Below, in pieces: positions 23,937 to 31,946 of a DNA stretch of 64,000 nt. Position 1 is the first letter of the stretch. The number at the start of each line of letters is the position of its first letter. Made by a program: the position numbers and the translations under genes. Source of the stretch: JAGVSZ01 sp035456405. GTDB taxonomy: Bacteria > Pseudomonadota > Gammaproteobacteria > Burkholderiales > SG8-39. Location of the stretch: assembly GCA_035456405.1 (NCBI GenBank), contig DATIDG010000083.1:91472-155471 (forward strand), given 5' to 3'. Under the pieces are notes generated by a model that had not been told where the DNA came from, ran no database searches, and saw only the letters and a list, made by a program, of their open reading frames with translations.

Positions 23937-24974
23937 GTGATTCAACGCTCCCACGCCGATGCAGTCGCTGCGAACTGCCACCTGACAGCCGACGTGGCGG
24001 CCCACACGGCGTGTGAGCCGTATCGCGCGCCGTGGTGGCTTCCCGGCGGAAACGCGCAGACGGTCTGGGCCGCAATCGTCGCGCGGCGCGAGCGCGTGCG
24101 ACTCGAGCGCGCACGCTGGGACACGCCCGACGGCGATTTCGTGCTGGTCGATTTCCTCGCCGGGCCCGAGCGTGCGCCTTTCGTCGTGCTGTTTCATGGG
24201 CTCGAGGGCGGTGCGGACAGTCATTACGCGGAGGCGACGATGGCCGCGCTCGCCAGGCACGGCTGGCGCGGCGCGATCCCGCACTTCCGGGGTTGCGGCG
24301 GAGAGATGAACCGGCTCCCGCGCGCCTACCACTCGGGCGACGCCGACGAGATCGAGTGGATGTTGGAGCGCTTCAGTGCGCTCGCCGGGGGGCGGCCGCT
24401 TTTCGCGGCCGGCGTCTCGCTCGGGGGGAACGCGCTGCTCAAGTGGCTCGCGAACCGCGGCGACGCCGCGCGCGCGATCGTGCGCGCCGCGGTCGCTGTG
24501 TCGGCGCCGATCGATCTCGCCGCCGGCGCCGACGCGCTCGAGCGCGGCTTCGCGCGCGTGTACGCCCGGATGTTCCTGCGCACGCTCAAGCGGAAGGTCG
24601 CGGAGAAGGCGCGGCTCCACCCCGGCCAGTTCGATCTCGCGCGCGCGCGTGCGACGCGTACGCTGCGGGAGTTCGACGACCTCGTCACCGCGCCGTTGCA
24701 CGGCTTTCGCGACGCGGCGGACTACTACGCGCGCGCGAGCGCCAAACCGGGGCTGGGCGCGATTCGCGTGCCGACGCTCGTGCTGAACGCGTTGAACGAC
24801 CCGTTCCTGCCCGGCCGCTACCTGCCGGCACCACGCGACGTCTCGCCGCACGTCACGCTCGAGTATCCTGCGACCGGCGGGCACGTCGGCTTCGTGGGCG
24901 GCCCGTTTCCAGGGCGCTACGACTGGCTACCGCGACGCATCCTCGCCTTCTTTTCGCAGGTGGAGCACCACTGA
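23937..24974 (+). CDS. YheT-family alpha/beta hydrolase
   Basis: 345 residues from GTG 23937. Family signs are PWWLPGGNAQTVWAA, then FHGLEGGADSHYAEAT, FRGCGGEMNRLPRAYHSGD, the nucleophile elbow AGVSLGGNALLKWL (Ser in GVSLGG), and the late Asp/His region NALNDPFLPG and TGGHVGFVGG. These hydrolases (AB hydrolase family 4) are esterases of unclear physiological substrate. The start is uncertain: no ATG occurs in frame near the family N-terminus, and GTG 23937 lacks a clear ribosome site. The stop overlaps the next start (TGATG), implying coupling to the phosphomutase. Confidence 0.86.
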   Translation: MIQRSHADAVAANCHLTADVAAHTACEPYRAPWWLPGGNAQTVWAAIVARRERVRLERARWDTPDGDFVLVDFLAGPERAPFVVLFHGLEGGADSHYAEATMAALARHGWRGAIPHFRGCGGEMNRLPRAYHSGDADEIEWMLERFSALAGGRPLFAAGVSLGGNALLKWLANRGDAARAIVRAAVAVSAPIDLAAGADALERGFARVYARMFLRTLKRKVAEKARLHPGQFDLARARATRTLREFDDLVTAPLHGFRDAADYYARASAKPGLGAIRVPTLVLNALNDPFLPGRYLPAPRDVSPHVTLEYPATGGHVGFVGGPFPGRYDWLPRRILAFFSQVEHH

Positions 24975-26350
24975 TGACGCGCATCGCACCCGAAATCTTC
25001 AAGGCCTACGACATCCGCGGCGTCGTCGACCGGACGCTCACCGAGGAGGCGGTCGAGCTCGTCGGCCGCGCCCTCGGCTCGCTCGCGCGCGAGGAGGGGC
25101 AGCGGACGATCGTCGTCGGCCGCGACGGCCGGCTCTCGGGCCCGCGGCTCGCCGGGGCGCTCGCGGCGGGCATCCGCGCGAGCGGCGTCGACGTCATCGA
25201 CATCGGGATGGTGACGACGCCGATGGCCTACTTCGCCGCCTACCACCTCGGCACAGGCAGCGCGGTCGCCGTCACCGGCAGCCACAATCCGCCCGACTAC
25301 AACGGGCTCAAGATGGTCGTCGGCGGCACGACGCTGTTCGCCGAGACGATCCAAAGCCTGCGCGAGCGGATCGAGGCCGGGGCGTTCGCGTCCGGCAGCG
25401 GCGCACTGCGCACTGCCGACGTGCGGGCGGCCTACCTCGACCGCGTGGTCGGCGACGTGAAGCTCGCGCGCACGATGAAGAACGTCGTCGACTGCGGGAA
25501 CGGCGTCGCCGGCAGCATCGCGCCGGAGCTGTACCGGCGGCTGGGGTGCGCAGTGGACGAGCTCTACTGCGACGTCGACGGCACGTTCCCGAACCACCAT
25601 CCCGACCCGTCGCAGCCGAAGAACCTGCGCGACGTGATCGCGCGGCTCGCGGTGACCGACGCGGAGCTCGGCCTCGCGTTCGACGGCGACGGCGACCGGC
25701 TCGGCGTGGTCACGAAGGACGGTCGCATCATCTATGCGGACCGACAGCTGATGCTCTTCGCGAAGGACGTGCTGTCGCGCGTGCCCGGTGGCGAGGTGAT
25801 CTACGACGTAAAGTGCACGCGGAACCTCGCGCCCTGGATCCGGGCGCACGGCGGCAAGCCGGTGCTGTGGAAGACCGGGCACTCGCTGATCAAGGCGAAG
25901 CTGAAGGAGCTGAATGCGCCCCTCGCCGGCGAGATGAGCGGGCACACGTTCTTCGCCGAGCGCTGGTACGGCTTCGACGACGGCGTGTACGCCGGCGCGC
26001 GCCTGCTCGAGCTCCTCTCCCGCGAGCGCGACCCGAGCGCAGTGCTGAACGCGCTGCCCGATTCGGTGACAACCCCGGAGCTGAACCTGAAGCTCGCCGA
26101 GGGCGAGCCGCACCGCCTGATCGCCCACCTGCAGCGGACCGCGCAGTTTCCCGGAGCGGCCGAGGTGATCAAGCTCGACGGCCTGCGGGTCGAGTATGCG
26201 GACGGCTTCGGTCTCGCGCGCGCGTCGAATACGACGCCGGTGATCGTGCTGCGTTTCGAGGCGCACGACGAGACCGGGTTGAAGCGGATCCAGGAGGAGT
26301 TCCGGCGCGTGCTGCTTGCCGCCAAGCCCGACGCGGCGCTGCCTTTCTAG
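24974..26350 (+). CDS. Phosphomannomutase/phosphoglucomutase (AlgC/ManB type)
   Basis: 458 residues, the usual length. It interconverts hexose 1- and 6-phosphates for polysaccharide and lipopolysaccharide precursors. The phosphoserine loop is TGSHNPPDYNG (S103), the metal loop FDGDGDRLGVV lies near residues 235-245, the sugar-binding loop is GEMSGHTFF, and a phosphate-binding C-terminal domain follows (RASNTTPVIVLRFE). The start codon shares a base with the preceding stop. Its end overlaps the convergent DUF4442 gene by 4 bases. Confidence 0.95.
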   Translation: MTRIAPEIFKAYDIRGVVDRTLTEEAVELVGRALGSLAREEGQRTIVVGRDGRLSGPRLAGALAAGIRASGVDVIDIGMVTTPMAYFAAYHLGTGSAVAVTGSHNPPDYNGLKMVVGGTTLFAETIQSLRERIEAGAFASGSGALRTADVRAAYLDRVVGDVKLARTMKNVVDCGNGVAGSIAPELYRRLGCAVDELYCDVDGTFPNHHPDPSQPKNLRDVIARLAVTDAELGLAFDGDGDRLGVVTKDGRIIYADRQLMLFAKDVLSRVPGGEVIYDVKCTRNLAPWIRAHGGKPVLWKTGHSLIKAKLKELNAPLAGEMSGHTFFAERWYGFDDGVYAGARLLELLSRERDPSAVLNALPDSVTTPELNLKLAEGEPHRLIAHLQRTAQFPGAAEVIKLDGLRVEYADGFGLARASNTTPVIVLRFEAHDETGLKRIQEEFRRVLLAAKPDAALPF

Positions 26351-26775
26351 GCTGCTGCGGGACCCTTGCGGCGGACGTGCAGCGTGTGGATCGCGCGCGC
26401 CACGACTGTGCCTGCTGCGTCGACGATGTCCGCGCTGAACTCCGGCGCGTCCTTTCCTGCCGAAGCGACGCGCGCACGGATCCCCTCGACCTCCGCGCTC
26501 TCGACGCGGAGCGTGGCGGTGACGCGGCCGCGCGCCGGCGCGAGGTATTCGATCCGCCCGCCCCGGTGGTTCACCGCGTACTCGGGCCCGAGGAGGTGGA
26601 TCAGCATCAGCATGTGGAACGGGTCGGTCATCGCGTAAAGCGACCCGCCGAAGTGGGTGCCGATGTAGTTGCGGTTGAACAGGCCGAGGTTGAGCTCGAG
26701 GTGCGTCTCGTGCCAGTCGGTCGCGATGTGGCGCACGCGCACGCCGGCCCCGCGGAAGGGCGACCAGAGGTTCAT
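26347..26775 (-). CDS. DUF4442 hotdog-fold protein
   Basis: 142 residues. The pattern NRNYIGTHFGGSLYAMTDPFHMLMLIHLLG is the core helix of the DUF4442/YiiD-type hotdog family, thioesterase-like proteins of unknown substrate. The end (AIHTLHVRRKGPAAA) overlaps the 3' end of the phosphomutase gene on the other strand by 4 bases. ATG at 26775 has no striking ribosome site. The GC-rich inverted segment between it and the ugpB-like gene (26800-26850) could form a stem. Confidence 0.83.
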   Translation of the reverse strand: MNLWSPFRGAGVRVRHIATDWHETHLELNLGLFNRNYIGTHFGGSLYAMTDPFHMLMLIHLLGPEYAVNHRGGRIEYLAPARGRVTATLRVESAEVEGIRARVASAGKDAPEFSADIVDAAGTVVARAIHTLHVRRKGPAAA

Positions 26776-26850
26776 CGCCAGCCCGAGGAGGCGCGGCGAG
26801 ATGCGGCGCGCCGGCCGGGCGCGCGTGCGGGCCGGCCGCGCGCCGGGGCC

Positions 26851-28185
26851 CTACTTGTTCGCGCGCTCAAACCGTCTGAGCAGATCGTTGCCGCGCCGCA
26901 CCGCGTCGTCGAGGGCCTGCTTCGGCGGCTTCTGCAGCGCCCAGGTCTGCTCGAGCTCCTCGTCGACTACGGCGCGGATCATGAGGTGGTTGCCCAGCCG
27001 GATGCCGCGGGAGTAGGCCTTCGGCGTCCCGCCCCCGTTGGTCATCTGCTGGATGCCGACGTCGGTGCCGGGATGCTTCTGGTAGAAGCCGGCCGTCTTG
27101 GTGAGCTCGTATGCCGCGCGCGTGATCGGCAGGTAACCGGTGCTCTGGTGCCACTCGGCCTGGACGTCCGGCTGCGACAGGAACGAAAAGAACTTCGCGA
27201 CGCCCTTGTAGTCGCCGGCGCTCTTGCCGCCCATCGCCCACAGGCTCGCGCCGCCCATCAGGGTGTTGTAGGGGGCGTCGTTGATGTCGTCGTAGTGCGG
27301 CAGCGGGAGGACGGTCACGCGGAACTTCGCGTTGCGCAGAAGGTTCGCGTACGACGCCGAGGACGCGGTGAGCGACGCGCACTCGCCGCGCGCGAAGCGC
27401 GCCTCGCCCTCGTCGCGCCGGCCGGAGTAGGTGAAGATCTGCGACTTCGACCACGCGGTCATGAGCGACAGGTGCCGGATCGCGAGCCGGGTGTTGAAGA
27501 CGAGCTGCGCGTCGAGGCCGTCATAGCCGTTGCTGCGCGTCGCGAATTCCTCGTTGTGCCAGGAGAGCGTGTTCTCGAGCATCACCCAGCTCGGCCAAGT
27601 GGTGGTCAGGCCGCACGGCATGCGCGCCTTCTCGCGCACCTCGAGCAGCGCCTCCTGGAGGTCGTACCAGGTCTTGATCTGCTTGCGCTGCTGGTCGACG
27701 CCCGATGCCTCGAATGCGTCGCGGTTGACGTAGAGGACCGGGGTGGAAGTGTTGAACGGCAGCGACAGGAGGTTGCCCTTGCTGTCGGAGTAGAAGCTCG
27801 CGACGGCCGGCACGAACGCCTTCGGGTCGAACTTCTCGCCGGCCTCGCGCATGAGCTGGTGCACCGGCTTGACCGCGTTCTTCGCCGCAGCCACGTTCGC
27901 GGTCCCGACGTCGTACACCTGCAGGATGTGCGGCGCCTTGCCCGCGAGGCGCGCCGCGAGGCCGCCGGCGAGCGTCTCGTCGTAGCTGCCCTTGTACACC
28001 GCCACGACGCGGTAGTCCTTCTGCGTCGTGTTGAAGCGCTCCACGAGCCGGCCCAGATATGTCCCGAGCGCGCCGTCCATCGCGTGCCAGAACTGGATCT
28101 CGGTGGCCGCGCGCGCCGGCGCGGCGACGCACAGGGCGAGCCCCAGCGCGGAGGAGAGGGAGAGAAATAGACGCCTGCCGGTCAT
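26851..28185 (-). CDS. ugpB: UgpB-like ABC transporter substrate-binding protein, orphan
   Basis: 444 residues with a Sec signal peptide (LFLSLSSALGLALCVAAPARA). The mature start TEIQFWHAMDGALGTYLGRLVERFN, the block PFNTSTPVLYVNRDAFEASG and the end region match UgpB, the periplasmic receptor for sn-glycerol-3-phosphate and glycerophosphodiesters. No UgpA, UgpE or UgpC gene lies on either side, so it depends on a permease encoded elsewhere. A perfect TATAAT (28247-28252, minus) stands upstream. The Ugp role is by family; related receptors bind sugars. Confidence 0.87.
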   Translation of the reverse strand: MTGRRLFLSLSSALGLALCVAAPARAATEIQFWHAMDGALGTYLGRLVERFNTTQKDYRVVAVYKGSYDETLAGGLAARLAGKAPHILQVYDVGTANVAAAKNAVKPVHQLMREAGEKFDPKAFVPAVASFYSDSKGNLLSLPFNTSTPVLYVNRDAFEASGVDQQRKQIKTWYDLQEALLEVREKARMPCGLTTTWPSWVMLENTLSWHNEEFATRSNGYDGLDAQLVFNTRLAIRHLSLMTAWSKSQIFTYSGRRDEGEARFARGECASLTASSASYANLLRNAKFRVTVLPLPHYDDINDAPYNTLMGGASLWAMGGKSAGDYKGVAKFFSFLSQPDVQAEWHQSTGYLPITRAAYELTKTAGFYQKHPGTDVGIQQMTNGGGTPKAYSRGIRLGNHLMIRAVVDEELEQTWALQKPPKQALDDAVRRGNDLLRRFERANK

Positions 28186-28246
28186 GGTCGGCTACTCCAA
28201 TGGCTGTTGACGTGGTGGCCCGCGAGCGCGGGCCGGTCGAGGGCGC

Positions 28247-28252
28247 ATTATA
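28247..28252 (-). promoter_or_regulatory. Perfect -10 box for the ugpB-like gene
   Basis: On the minus strand TATAAT reads toward the ugpB-like gene, with a leader of about 55 bases. A -35 box is not obvious (GACACC or AGACAC at 17-18 bases). A GC-rich palindrome (GGCCCGCG-A-GCGCGGGCC, around 28217-28234) lies within the leader. Confidence 0.5.
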
Positions 28253-28346
28253 GACGCGGTCCGGGTTTGGGTGTCTCGGCTAGAATCGATCCAAGAGGCT
28301 GTTCCAAGGGCAATTTCCACATGCCAACGTCATGAACACGCTCCTC

Positions 28347-28375
28347 GGTTGCATTGCCGACGACTTCACCGGAGC
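28347..28375 (+). repeat. 29-base direct repeat, copy 1 (otnK 5' duplication)
   Basis: Identical to 28485-28513, which lies in the start of otnK. The six bases before each copy (CTCCTC, CTTCTT) still differ at only two positions, so the similarity extends slightly further. Confidence 0.92.
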
Positions 28376-28393
28376 AAGGCTGTTGAACGACAC

Positions 28394-28411
28394 GAGGGGA
28401 CACATCCCCTC
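28394..28411. repeat. Hairpin GAGGGGA-CACA-TCCCCTC
   Basis: A perfect 7-bp stem with a 4-base loop, lying between the two copies of the otnK start. It has the look of a mobile palindromic unit and would fold in the otnK leader mRNA. Confidence 0.6.
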
Positions 28412-28475
28412 GCGCTCCCCTGAGTCAGCGGTGAAGTCGACGCCGCGCTCCGATTCGCATCGCTGAGGGGACGCC

Positions 28476-29756
28476 ATGCTTCTTGGTTGCATTGCCGACG
28501 ACTTCACCGGAGCGACAGATCTCGCCAACATGCTGACGCGGGGGGGCATGCGCACCCTGCAGACCATCGGGGTCCCCGCGGGCGCCGCGGATCTGCCCGA
28601 GGCCGATGCGCTCGTAGTGGCGCTAAAGTCCCGGACCATTCCCGCGGCCGATGCGGTGGCGCAGTCGGTCGCGGCGCTGGACTGGCTCGCGGGCCAGGGC
28701 TGCCGCCAGTTCCTCTTCAAGTACTGCTCGACGTTCGACTCGACTCCCGCGGGCAACATCGGCCCGGTGGCCGACGCGCTCCTCGCGCGCCTCGGTGCGG
28801 ACTTCACGATCGCCTGCCCGGCGTTCCCGGAGAACCGGCGCACGATCTTCAACGGCCATCTCTTTGTCGGTGCAGAGCCGCTCTCCGAGTCGCCGATGAA
28901 GGATCACCCGCTCACGCCGATGACCGACGCGAACCTGGTGCGCGTGCTGCAGCGCCAGACGAAAGCGCAGGTCGGGCTCGTGCCGTACGGGGTCGTGACG
29001 CAGGGCGCCGCCGCGATCCGCGCCGCATTCGAGCGGCTGCGCGCGGACGGCGTGCGCCATGCGATCGTCGATGCGGTCGAGGACGGGCATCTCGTCGCGA
29101 TCGGCACGGCCTGCGCGGACCTCGCGCTCGTCACCGGCGGCTCCGGCATCGCGCTCGGGCTGCCGGACAACTTCCGGCGCGCGGGCCTGCTCACGCGCAC
29201 GGGCTCCGCGGCGGCGATGCCGCCGCTGCGCGGGTATTCGGCCGTAATCGCCGGCAGTTGCTCGAAGGCGACCCAGGAGCAGGTCGCCGCGATGAAGAGC
29301 CGCTGCCCCAGCATGCGGCTCGACCCGCAGGAGCTCGCGACGGGCGCGGCGAGCGTCGTCGGTCGGGCCGTCGGCTGGGCGGCGGCCCAGGTCGCGAAAG
29401 GGCCGGTGCTGATCTACTCGACTGCGGCAGCGGACGCGGTGCGCGCGGCGCAGGATGCGGTCGGCAGGGAGCGCGCCGCAACGCTGGTCGAGGACGCGCT
29501 GGCGTCGATTGCGAAAACGCTCGTCGCGCGCGGCGTGCGGAGGCTGGTGGTGGCCGGCGGCGAGACCTCGGGTGCGGTGGTCGGTGCGCTCGGGGTGAGG
29601 GCGCTCGCGATCGGCCCTCAGATCGATCCTGGCGTGCCCTGGACCTTCACGGTGCCTGGCGAGCCGGTGGCGCTGGCGCTGAAATCGGGCAACTTCGGCG
29701 CCGAGGATTTCTTCCTGAAGGCGCTCGGAATGCTCGAGCAGGGGCAGCAGCAATGA
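28476..29756 (+). CDS. otnK: 3-oxo-tetronate kinase (OtnK, four-carbon acid sugar kinase family)
   Basis: 426 residues. The N-terminal domain begins LLGCIADDFTGATDLANML, and the C-terminal nucleotide-binding domain contains VAGGETSGAVVGALG, both classic for the DUF1537 family. OtnK phosphorylates 3-oxo-tetronate at C4, and the next gene decarboxylates the product. ATG 28476 follows GAGGGG, giving the family's normal start. The stop overlaps otnC as ATGA (29753-29756). The duplicated leader upstream may influence its translation. Confidence 0.93.
   Translation: MLLGCIADDFTGATDLANMLTRGGMRTLQTIGVPAGAADLPEADALVVALKSRTIPAADAVAQSVAALDWLAGQGCRQFLFKYCSTFDSTPAGNIGPVADALLARLGADFTIACPAFPENRRTIFNGHLFVGAEPLSESPMKDHPLTPMTDANLVRVLQRQTKAQVGLVPYGVVTQGAAAIRAAFERLRADGVRHAIVDAVEDGHLVAIGTACADLALVTGGSGIALGLPDNFRRAGLLTRTGSAAAMPPLRGYSAVIAGSCSKATQEQVAAMKSRCPSMRLDPQELATGAASVVGRAVGWAAAQVAKGPVLIYSTAAADAVRAAQDAVGRERAATLVEDALASIAKTLVARGVRRLVVAGGETSGAVVGALGVRALAIGPQIDPGVPWTFTVPGEPVALALKSGNFGAEDFFLKALGMLEQGQQQ
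28485..28513 (+). repeat. 29-base direct repeat, copy 2 (inside otnK)
   Basis: Codes for residues GCIADDFTGA of OtnK. It is identical to 28347-28375, 138 bases upstream. Confidence 0.92.
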
Positions 29757-30391
29757 GCACCGAGGCGGCGCTGCGCGAGGAGATCTGCCTGCTCGGGAAG
29801 TCGATCTTCGACCGCGGCCTCACGCACGGGTCGACCGGCAACATCAGCGCGAAGGCGGGCGACGGGTGGCTCCTGACGCCGACCGGCTCGAACCTCGGTC
29901 GCCTCGATCCCGCGCGGCTCTCGAAGCTCGACTGGCAGGGCAAGCTCCTCGCCGGCGACCCGCCGTCGAAGGAGTCCTTTCTGCACCTCGCGATGTACCA
30001 GGAACGCCCGTCCAACGGTGCGGTGGTGCACCTGCACTCGACGCATTCGGTCGCGGTGTCGGTGCTGGCAGAGGTCGATCCGCGCGACGTGCTGCCGCCG
30101 CTGACGGCGTACTACGTCATGCGCATCGGCAGCCTGCCGCTGGTGCCGTACCACGCGCCGGGTGACACGCAACTCGCGGAAGCGGTGCGCGGTCTCGCAT
30201 CGAAGCACCACGCCCTGCTGCTCGCGAACCACGGGCCGGTCGTGGGCGGGTCGTCGCTCGCGGCCGCCGCGGACGCGGTCGAGGAGCTCGAGGCGACCGC
30301 GAAGCTCTACCTGCTCGTGCGCGGGCAGAAGCTGCGTCCGCTCGACGAAGGCGAGATCGCTGAGATCCGTCGTCGGTACTCCGTCAAGTAG
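29753..30391 (+). CDS. otnC: 3-oxo-tetronate 4-phosphate decarboxylase (OtnC, class II aldolase/adducin family)
   Basis: 212 residues of the class II aldolase fold. GLTHGSTGNISAK, then the zinc-binding VVHLHSTHSVAV (near residues 90-101), and LLANHGPVVGG with the third His. It follows otnK with an ATGA overlap, the arrangement seen in tetronate catabolic operons, where OtnC decarboxylates 3-oxo-tetronate 4-phosphate to dihydroxyacetone phosphate. The neighbouring otnK makes this more likely than L-fuculose-phosphate aldolase. Confidence 0.92.
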   Translation: MSTEAALREEICLLGKSIFDRGLTHGSTGNISAKAGDGWLLTPTGSNLGRLDPARLSKLDWQGKLLAGDPPSKESFLHLAMYQERPSNGAVVHLHSTHSVAVSVLAEVDPRDVLPPLTAYYVMRIGSLPLVPYHAPGDTQLAEAVRGLASKHHALLLANHGPVVGGSSLAAAADAVEELEATAKLYLLVRGQKLRPLDEGEIAEIRRRYSVK

Positions 30392-30405
30392 CCGTCGGCG
30401 CGCGG

Positions 30406-31905
30406 ATGCCAACGCGCTTCGTCATCGCCCAGATCAAGCACGAGACGAACACGTTCTCGCCGATCCCGACGCCCTACGAGGCGTTCGGTCACGGGAACGG
30501 GCCGGTGTACGGCGAGGATGCGAAGCATGCGCTGGCGGGCACGAACTCGCCGTTCGCCGCGTTCCTCGATATCGCAGCCCATGAAGGCGCGGAGGCGATC
30601 ACCCCGATCGCCGCGGAATCCTGGCCCTCGAACAAGGCCTCGCGCGCCACGTTCGAACGGCTGGTCGGTCCGCTCGAGGACGCGGTGCGCGCGGGTTGCG
30701 ATGCCGTGCTCCTGGACCTGCACGGGGCGATGGTGGTGGAGGATGCGGACGACGCGGAAGGCGAGATCCTCCGGCGCGTGCGCCGAATTGCGGCCGACGT
30801 CCCCGTCGCGGTCGCGTTCGACTACCACACGAATCTCTCGCCGGACAGCGTCGCCGACGCGACTGTGATCACCGGGTACAAGACCTATCCGCACGTCGAC
30901 ATGTACGAGACGGGGCGGCTCGCCGGCGAGATCCTCGCGCGCAAGCTGCGCGGCGAGATCGAGCCCGTGATGGCGTGGGGCTGGCTGCCCCTCGTGCCCT
31001 CGATCATGCGGCACGCGCCGGAAGACGGTCCTTCGGGCGATATCGTGGGCCTCGCGCGCGAAGCGGAGCGCGATGGGCGCGTGCTTGCCGCGACGTTGTT
31101 GCCGGCGTTCGCGCATGCCGACACGCCCCATACCGGGTGCTCGACCGTGGTCGTCGCGGACGCGCGCCGCGGGGGCAAGGCCGCGGCGCAGGGCGTTTGC
31201 GACGCGATGCTGAAGATCGCCTGGGACCGTCGCGACGAGTACGTCTATCGACCGCGGCCGCTCGCCGCGTCGATCGCGGAAGCGGTGCGCATCGGCAACG
31301 AGCACCCCTCGGGTCCGGTGCTGCTGATCGACCACTGCGACAACTGCGGTTCCGGCGGCGCGCAGGACGTCATGACCGTGGTCGAGGTTATCCTCGAGCA
31401 GCAGCTCGAGGATGTCGCGATCGCGCCGATCCGGGACGCCGACGCCGTCGCGCGCATGGTGGAGGCGGGGATCGGCGCGAACGTGACGCTCGCGCTCGGC
31501 GGCAAGACCGACATGCCGTCGATCGGGCTCAAGGGGCGGCCGGCGACCGTCTCGGGCCGCGTGCGCACGATCACCGACGGCGAGATCGTATTCACCGGTC
31601 CGATGTACACCGGCGTCAGGTCCTCCCTCGGACGCAGCGCGGTCCTCGACACCGGACGCGTCGAGATCGTCGTGACCGAGCGGCACCACGAGCCGTTCGA
31701 CCTCGTAATTCTCCGCCACTTCGGCATCGAACCGACGGCGAAGCGCTTCATCATGCTCAAGTCCCGCATTCACTATCGCGCCGGGTTCAAGCCCATCGCC
31801 GCGGCAATCGTGGAGTGCCAGGGCGAGGGCGTGACCAACGCGGACCTGTCCGTCTACCGGTACGAGAAGCTGAAAAGACCCATCTATCCCCTGGATGCGC
31901 TCTAG
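30406..31905 (+). CDS. M81-family metallopeptidase, microcystinase C (MlrC)-like
   Basis: 499 residues, full length for the MlrC family. It begins VIAQIKHETNTFSPIPTP, with the conserved HETN, and carries LDLHGAMV, AFDYHTNLS and IDHCDNCGSGGAQD with further metal-site residues. MlrC hydrolyses linearised microcystin in Sphingomonas, but homologues are common next to sugar-acid and amino-acid uptake genes and their true substrate is unknown. It sits 14 bases after otnC, so is probably in the same operon. A role in releasing or processing an acid-sugar amide is a guess. Confidence 0.9.
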   Translation: MPTRFVIAQIKHETNTFSPIPTPYEAFGHGNGPVYGEDAKHALAGTNSPFAAFLDIAAHEGAEAITPIAAESWPSNKASRATFERLVGPLEDAVRAGCDAVLLDLHGAMVVEDADDAEGEILRRVRRIAADVPVAVAFDYHTNLSPDSVADATVITGYKTYPHVDMYETGRLAGEILARKLRGEIEPVMAWGWLPLVPSIMRHAPEDGPSGDIVGLAREAERDGRVLAATLLPAFAHADTPHTGCSTVVVADARRGGKAAAQGVCDAMLKIAWDRRDEYVYRPRPLAASIAEAVRIGNEHPSGPVLLIDHCDNCGSGGAQDVMTVVEVILEQQLEDVAIAPIRDADAVARMVEAGIGANVTLALGGKTDMPSIGLKGRPATVSGRVRTITDGEIVFTGPMYTGVRSSLGRSAVLDTGRVEIVVTERHHEPFDLVILRHFGIEPTAKRFIMLKSRIHYRAGFKPIAAAIVECQGEGVTNADLSVYRYEKLKRPIYPLDAL

Positions 31906-31946
31906 GCACCGCGCGGCCCGGGGCCCGCGGTAAACTCGCGTCCGCC

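Larger units (their letters stand above)
28332..28466 (+). pseudogene. 44-codon duplicate of the otnK start / possible leader ORF
   Basis: ATG 28332 opens a frame MNTLLGCIADDFTGA that copies the N-terminus of the otnK product, then diverges (RLLNDTRGH...) and stops at TGA 28464-28466, 9 bases before the otnK ATG. The DNA repeat is exact over 29 bases (28347-28375 versus 28485-28513). Between the copies lie a hairpin (28394-28411) and partial inverted TCCCCT/AGGGGA words. It is either a scar of a small insertion with duplication or a short coupled leader ORF. Confidence 0.7.

Noticed and set aside
28280..28852. Minus-strand 190-codon frame across the otnK repeats
   Set aside because: Internal repetition in this frame is only the DNA repeat read backwards; it overlaps otnK and has no family features.
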